A stretch of 64,000 bases of DNA from Acanthopleura granulata. Lineage: Eukaryota > Mollusca > Polyplacophora > Chitonida > Chitonidae. The position numbers and the translations under genes are program-made. The notes below the pieces were generated by a model. It saw only the letters and a program-made list of their open reading frames with translations. It made no database searches and was not told the DNA's origin. Positions 61,701-64,000 of this stretch are shown one piece after another (within the stretch, counting starts at the first letter, position 1; the number at the start of each line of letters is the position of its first letter). Location: assembly GCA_016165875.1 (NCBI GenBank), contig JABBOT010000003.1:22758302-22822301 (forward strand), in the 5' to 3' direction.

Positions 61701-63953
61701 TAACGGGGTTTCAGCACACTCGTCAACGTCTGAAAACATAACGTGCGCACGGGAAGCGTGACAGGGCGCGACGGTTGGGATATAGGTATGTAAACAACAC
61801 AGTCGAACTTTTCCTATAAACAGTCGCGGTGCTCTTCAGTTATCTCCCCTGACAACGACACATGTAACTCTCGGGTAAATTAATCCACTGTATTTTTACC
61901 ACACAACGACCAGTTTGTTGTTAATTTCTCAAAAGTACAGGCTTAACAGACCATTATTCACTGAAACCCATCATCTGGATAGAAAACAATAAGTAAATGT
62001 TTTATTTGAGCTCTACATGTCTGTCACGACAGCAATAAAAGAGATTTACTATGTATAAGAAAAGAAGACGAGTTACATGTCTGTGAAATTCTGATTACCA
62101 CCAACCACTTAGCCACATTATATGGTATCATTTTAGACGTCGAAACCCACATTAGTATACCAGCCATAAACCAAAATGGGCGTTCCGGGTCAATAATCGC
62201 AAGACCAGTTTCCAAAAACGACAAACACAACAAACCACCAAAGAACTAAAAAAAATATAAAATTAGAACGGATGCATGCAAAGCGAAGAAGTCAACAGTT
62301 TTCAGTGATGGAATGACATAATGACTCTTTTAGGCGGATGAATAAAATCAATATCCAAATCCTGTACCATTTTAGTATATCTGATATCGATAATCAGTTG
62401 CGCTTGATTGCCACTGTTCGTATATGCAACGTGGAGATCATACTCAACACTATGAACATACGGCTCCTGGCCCCTTAAGTGGAATTAGTCAAATTATAAA
62501 TCGGAGTTTCAGAGATTCTAAACACTACTGACCAACAAGAGAGGCGTACCCATTGTAAAACTAAAGAAACTTAGAGTGAAGGCGTTTGATGGATATTCCT
62601 TGACACACTGGCTTTACAGTACTAACTTGTGACGTTGACTGAAGTCATCACACATCACACAAAATCTAGCAAATGCTACAAGGCAATATATGCAGGACGA
62701 TTCGGTATATTAATTGCTCTCCAAGTAGGGATAATTCACAATATCAAAATCGAAACTATCCCTCTTGTCGTAAAGTAGGTGTGACATGACTATGTGACAA
62801 TTATTGTCGTCTTTGTACAGGTTCAAGCCCAGATAAGATGTATCATCTGCAGAACCTGTATCTTCCTTTAAATCTAGCGAAGGTGAATAAAAATCTTTCA
62901 CAGCCTTTGTTATATACAGGTTGTTAGCTAGCAAATTATTTTAACATTGTGAAACCCATGCTGTCTTCTCCAAACATTTTATTCACCCAGGAATTTCCCT
63001 ACATTAAACATTGTTCCCCTGAAAGCTATGGTAATTTGTACCTGTACAGTTTCCTCTGTTCGTGGCGTTTCCCTGGTATCCCTCCAGACACTGACAGGTG
63101 TAATCGCCGGGTAAGTTGACACACAATGTGTTCTCTCCACACAAGGACTGTCCACCGGTACATTCGTCAATATCTGATAAAATAGATCGTTATGCAATAG
63201 TTATGAAAAATTTTAATTGTTTTCGTTCAAAATACGAATTTATTTCAAGAGTTGTTGTAAAAACTGATCTTGGTGGTAATGGCCAGCTCTGTACGGCTCA
63301 TATGTAAGCCTGAAATGCTAAATCGTATACCAAGAAGTATTTGTATTTTGAATACCTGTTAGTGTAGTGAAAACAAGTTGAAAGTGCATGAAACATGTAA
63401 GCAAATATTGAAACATTAATAATATTACTAGTTCCCGTTAATGCCAGTATCTTTACCTTACAACTCCCACCGCCGGTAGCATTCTAGAGTACATGTAAGT
63501 ATAGAGTTAACAGATATGCCTGTATCTTCACCTGCACAATTCCCACCGTCGGTAGCGTTCGCCCAGTACCCCTCCGGACACCGACACACAAAACTTCCAG
63601 GCAAGTTGACACAAACCATGGTCACTCCACATTCAGCGATTTTCGAAGAGCACTCATCAATATCTGCTTACGGAATAAATACTGTTTCTAAGGTATTCTT
63701 AGCTCATGTGTTTCTCAACATTCAAGGAGATTGTAAAATTATTTACTTCAAGATTTCAGATTTTTTTATGTAATATACGGTAATTAATTATTAAGATTGA
63801 GATAGATATCATTTTTTATACCTGTACAATTTCCGCCGTCAGTAACGTTCCCTTGGTATCCCTTCTGACACTGACACTCGTGACCTCCATGGAAGTTGAC
63901 ACATGTTGTATTTTCACCACACACGGAGAGTGTTGTTATGCACTCATTAATAT
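51548..63953 (-). CDS. Multi-EGF single-pass receptor, 18 exons seen, 5' end beyond window
   Basis: Eighteen minus-strand exons read in one frame for about 1,057 residues. Fourteen are EGF-like exons, most of calcium-binding type (D-[IVM]-[DN]-E-C start). Many carry the Asp/Asn hydroxylation pattern C-x-[DN]-x4-[FY]-x-C-x-C (for example CVNVPGSYACRC). Then come two short stalk exons, a transmembrane exon and one long cytoplasmic exon. Most EGF exons are 132 bp and all are phase 1-1, so modules can be gained or lost freely. Most end N-x-T...GNCTG, giving two N-glycosylation sequons around the last cysteine. The tail has NPLY, YIDM, YDEV and YEEI motifs, suggesting tyrosine-kinase signalling. 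Ligand and orthologue are unknown; it is not Notch, which has LNR and ankyrin domains. The signal peptide and further EGF modules presumably lie beyond 64000. Confidence 0.88.
52930..53020 (-). CDS. EGF receptor transmembrane exon
   Basis: Encodes AAYVGLSMGVLVGVLILSGV then ASLVAFHIR(K): one hydrophobic helix of about 23 residues with small-residue patterns (GxxxG-like), followed by a basic stop-transfer sequence that continues into the next exon (HIRKKKARSR). Phase 1 to 2, 91 bp, with a GTATGA donor. Confidence 0.9.
53093..53220 (-). mobile_element. tRNA-derived SINE, 3' part
   Basis: GGTCTGCCAGCAACCTGCGG, then GCTCGTGGGTTTTCCCCTGG, TCCTCCCATG and CGTAAAACACCAATCGAATA, with an AATAAATAAAT tail. 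One of the best preserved copies of the SINE body here. Coordinates are approximate. Confidence 0.8.
53431..53469 (-). CDS. EGF receptor juxtamembrane micro-exon
   Basis: A 39-bp phase 1-1 exon encoding KRNPLSAEDLGI. It has both a good acceptor and a GTAAGT donor, and its last base joins the transmembrane exon as Lys-Ala-Ala-Tyr. Its small size, splice sites and frame are the evidence. Confidence 0.78.
53680..54125 (+). repeat. Three diverged tandem units of a receptor-intron repeat
   Basis: Three similar units of roughly 130-170 bp, each with a TATGTATCTTGA-like start, a (G)TTTCGTTGAAA...AGTAGCGTTTTGAAAG core and an end rich in ACAGACAGACCG. The last ends CACCGACAGACCGACGGACG. The layout resembles dispersed mollusc repeats with GACA-type tails. 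Confidence 0.6.
54185..54777 (+). repeat. 34-bp minisatellite in a receptor intron
   Basis: About 17 units of the type GATGTTTGATGATCACATAT + GGCAGGGTGCAGCT. A few units carry a 4-bp longer variant (GCATACAAGTGCT). Unit length is not a multiple of three, and the long ORFs here on both strands are artefacts of the array. Confidence 0.9.
54778..55062. other. Intron remainder before the stalk exon
   Basis: AT-rich; nothing recognised. Confidence 0.6.
55089..55139 (-). CDS. EGF receptor stalk exon (or alternative terminal exon)
   Basis: A 51-bp phase 1-1 exon with acceptor CTTGTTACAG and donor A|GTGAGG, encoding NSEIVLIELETRPKLK. It fits between the last EGF exon and the micro-exon, giving PKLK-R-KRNP, a strongly basic run near the membrane. 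If the donor is not used, the frame closes after nine more residues at a TAG (55065-55063), which would make a soluble receptor. Found by splice signals and frame, not by homology. Confidence 0.55.
55140..55550. other. Intron between the stalk exon and EGF exon a
   Basis: No recognised element. A second acceptor-like site (GTTCTGGTTACAG near 55345) opens only a dozen codons before a stop. Confidence 0.55.
55551..55679 (-). CDS. EGF exon a: truncated four-cysteine EGF, membrane-proximal
   Basis: Encodes VDECSSGHVCVSEAACVNTP then GSYYCKVFPLNITYPEAPTL. Only four of the six EGF cysteines are present; after YYC the module turns into a Pro/Thr linker. It is a close copy of the exon at 60985-61113. 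129 bp, phase 1-1. Confidence 0.9.
55680..56032. other. Intron between EGF exons a and b
   Basis: Nothing recognised apart from a short flank shared with exon j's flank. Confidence 0.6.
56033..56152 (-). CDS. EGF exon b
   Basis: Encodes MDECSVFGLCHEKAVCSNFN then GGFNCTCQNGYHGSGMECQ: six cysteines, calcium-binding start (D)MDEC. It is shorter (120 bp) than the 132-bp exons and ends without the GNCTG motif. Phase 1-1. Confidence 0.92.
56153..56713. other. Intron between EGF exons b and c
   Basis: Contains the segment (56632-56692) shared with 62155-62215; otherwise nothing. Confidence 0.55.
56714..56842 (-). CDS. EGF exon c
   Basis: Encodes INECSVNPDVCGERAICLNT then AGSYQCQCKSGYLDTSDSGV and CEG. 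Six cysteines, calcium-binding type. 129 bp, phase 1-1. Confidence 0.93.
56992..57123 (-). CDS. EGF exon d
   Basis: Encodes IDECTSDQVMCEENAECVNV then PGSYACRCHQGYQGNTAGAG and NCTG. Carries the hydroxylation pattern CVNVPGSYACRC. 132 bp, phase 1-1. Confidence 0.94.
57124..57486. other. Intron between EGF exons d and e
   Basis: Nothing recognised. Confidence 0.6.
57487..57627 (-). CDS. EGF exon e, non-calcium-type start
   Basis: Encodes VFIEPDSCVTFPLLCGENTL then CVTLPEGHKCRCQEGYQGNA and TDGDNCTG. It is longer (141 bp) and starts with EPDSC instead of DxDEC, so calcium binding is doubtful. Phase 1-1. Confidence 0.92.
57900..58031 (-). CDS. EGF exon f
   Basis: Encodes VDECALVPYVCGNNTECVNI then PGGYLCRCPEGYQGNVTDGG and NCTG. 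Six cysteines and two sequons (NVT, NCT) around the last cysteine. 132 bp. Confidence 0.94.
58032..58544. other. Intron between EGF exons f and g
   Basis: Contains the sequence (58267-58420) that recurs at 62341-62480. No exon recognised. Confidence 0.55.
58545..58676 (-). CDS. EGF exon g
   Basis: Encodes IDECAVGQATCGDNTVCVNL then LGGHECRCQEGYQRNLTDSI and NCTG. 132 bp, phase 1-1, with a weak GTACTT donor. Confidence 0.93.
58800..58931 (-). CDS. EGF exon h
   Basis: Encodes IDECADMGSVCDGYTVCVNV then PGGYHCPCQDGYERKITDGG and HCTG. The last sequon is lost (HCT instead of NCT). 132 bp, phase 1-1. Confidence 0.93.
58932..59371. other. Intron upstream of EGF exon h, non-repetitive part
   Basis: About 440 bp of ordinary intron between exon h and the minisatellite; nothing recognised. 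Confidence 0.6.
59372..60568 (-). repeat. 42-bp minisatellite built from an EGF exon end plus its splice donor
   Basis: About 28 tandem units of 42 bp. On the minus strand a unit reads GTACGAATCAGGGGAACGCC, then ACCGAGGGTGGGAATTGTAC and AG. Most unit borders therefore contain CAG|GTACGA, the donor of exon i. Unit length is a multiple of three, and the array is largely open, encoding TNQGNATEGGNCTG variants. Stops interrupt it at about two places per higher-order block. A larger period of roughly 425-436 bp (about ten units) is visible: the segment beginning near 59519 recurs near 59943 and 60379, the last copy being partial. Poly-C runs (59889, 60327) mark the blocks. Confidence 0.9.
60535..60666 (-). 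CDS. EGF exon i, whose donor end seeds the 42-bp minisatellite
   Basis: Encodes VDTCANNPSMCGENAVCFNM then SEGPECRCQEGYHSNATEGG and NCTG. Cut at the first GTACGA donor it is exactly 132 bp, like its neighbours, which supports that boundary. The same donor sequence and exon end are then repeated in tandem downstream. If later donors were used, the protein would gain 14-residue repeats of the type TNQGNATEGGNCTG until a stop in the third unit. Confidence 0.9.
60667..60984. other. Intron between EGF exons i and j
   Basis: Checked for copies of the stalk, transmembrane or tail exons that follow the sister exon a; none found. Confidence 0.6.
60985..61113 (-). CDS. EGF exon j: second copy of the truncated EGF
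   Basis: Encodes VNECSSGHGCVSQAACVNTP then GSYYCKVFPLNTTYAEASTT and TI. By my count it differs from exon a at about 18 of 129 bases. In exon a the module is followed by stalk and membrane exons; here the next downstream exon is another EGF (exon i, joining as Asn-Val-Asp-Thr-Cys). Either an internal exon duplication or the remains of a duplicated gene end. Phase 1-1. Confidence 0.88.
61114..61597. other. Intron between EGF exons j and k
   Basis: The first bases next to exon j (CTGAAACATA...AACTAAATCA on the plus strand) resemble those next to exon a, so the duplication included flanking intron. Nothing else. Confidence 0.55.
61598..61729 (-). CDS. EGF exon k
   Basis: Encodes VDECAETPLLCGESSICVNL then PGGHECRCLEGYQGNIAHGG and NCTG. 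132 bp, phase 1-1, GTAGAG donor. Confidence 0.94.
61838..61925 (-). pseudogene. Dead EGF exon
   Basis: The minus strand reads LCGKNTV, then a frameshift with loss of a cysteine codon, then NLPESYMCRCQG and a stop. This matches LCGENTLCVNLPG.Y.C.C of neighbouring exons. The calcium-binding start and the GNCTG end with its donor are missing. A decayed copy of an EGF exon between exons k and l. Confidence 0.72.
61926..62519. repeat. Intron segment sharing sequence with receptor introns at 56.6 and 58.3 kb
   Basis: 62155-62215 (CCAGCCATAAACCAAAATGG onward) resembles 56632-56692. 62341-62480 (AAATCAATATCC...CTGTACCAT, then ACTATGAACATACGGCTCC) resembles 58267-58420. These are diverged copies of intron sequence, consistent with exon-plus-intron duplication. 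Confidence 0.5.
62520..62935 (-). mobile_element. Decayed reverse-transcriptase fragment
   Basis: The minus strand reads SYLGLNLYKDD, then LLYDKRDSFDFDIVNYPYL, a recognisable motif of retroelement polymerases common in marine invertebrates ([F]LDLN..., YDKRDDFDFDIVNFP). Further on, with stops and frameshifts, come pieces resembling AY...ARxxDDFxxRHKL and the NAFTLSFFxFYGRY end. No intact ORF remains. The family was recognised from memory of the motif and is not assigned to a named clade. Confidence 0.6.
63042..63173 (-). CDS. EGF exon l
   Basis: Encodes IDECTGGQSLCGENTLCVNL then PGDYTCQCLEGYQGNATNRG and NCTG. 132 bp, phase 1-1. Confidence 0.94.
63174..63440. other. Intron between EGF exons l and m
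   Basis: AT-rich intron; nothing recognised. Confidence 0.6.
63441..63485 (-). repeat. Partial duplicate of the exon m end and donor
   Basis: About 45 bp resembling 63516-63560 (end of exon m with its donor and first intron bases), with several differences. It shows the same kind of duplication that, repeated, would make the exon i minisatellite. Confidence 0.65.
63532..63663 (-). CDS. EGF exon m
   Basis: Encodes IDECSSKIAECGVTMVCVNL then PGSFVCRCPEGYWANATDGG and NCAG. The final sequon is lost (NCA). A diverged copy of its donor end lies about 75 bp downstream, at 63441-63485. Confidence 0.93.
63822..63953 (-). CDS. EGF exon n, most 5' exon seen
   Basis: Encodes INECITTLSVCGENTTCVNF then HGGHECQCQKGYQGNVTDGG and NCTG. 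132 bp, phase 1-1. It begins mid-protein (phase 1 acceptor), so more exons lie beyond 64000. Confidence 0.93.
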
Positions 63954-64000
63954 CTGTCAAGAAAAGTTTAAAAAAGTGTTTATATACTCAATAGCTTACT

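Overview
The window is eukaryotic, about 38-40% GC, with small exons in long introns. It most likely comes from a marine lophotrochozoan, probably a mollusc. That is an inference from many ACATGTACATGT-type runs, copies of a tRNA-derived SINE with an AATAAATAAATA tail, scattered GGGAGATAAC motifs and the gene families present. The species cannot be named from the sequence. There is no sign of prokaryotic gene organisation, and most of the ORFs longer than 60 codons are chance or repeat-driven.

Two genes are recognised, both on the minus strand. (1) Positions 59-44501 hold the 5' part of an AGAP gene (Arf GAP with GTPase-like, PH and ankyrin domains; centaurin-gamma). Fifteen exons join in a consistent reading frame from the start codon at 44501 to the edge at position 59, giving about 590 codons. 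They cover the N-terminal helix region, the whole GTPase-like domain, a long serine/threonine/proline linker and the first part of the split PH domain. The rest of PH, the ArfGAP domain and the ankyrin repeats must lie beyond the left edge. An alternative first exon is present at 20703-20823, and two linker exons look like diverged copies of one another. A TATA-less promoter-like cluster (NRF1-, ETS- and YY1-like sites) lies just upstream of exon 1.

(2) Positions 51548-63953 hold the 3' part of a single-pass receptor with at least fourteen EGF-like exons, most of them 132 bp and all phase 1-1. A short stalk, a transmembrane exon and a 386-codon last exon follow. The cytoplasmic tail carries an NPLY, a YIDM, a YDEV and a YEEI tyrosine motif. 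Its 5' end lies beyond the right edge. This locus is visibly growing and decaying by duplication: a truncated EGF exon exists in two close copies 5.4 kb apart, a dead EGF exon lies at about 61838-61925, and a 42-bp minisatellite (59372-60568) has amplified the end of one EGF exon together with its splice donor.

Between the genes (about 44.7-51.0 kb) lie a SINE with an intact tRNA-like B box, a fold-back element built of AAGTCGTG/AGATCTCG units, a tandem array of about 173-200 bp units and a 110-bp duplication. The 23.5-kb AGAP intron 1 holds only repeats and a few weak exon candidates. A decayed reverse-transcriptase fragment sits in a receptor intron at about 62520-62935. The most interesting items are the donor-carrying minisatellite, the duplicated AGAP linker exon, the alternative AGAP start and the multi-adaptor receptor tail.
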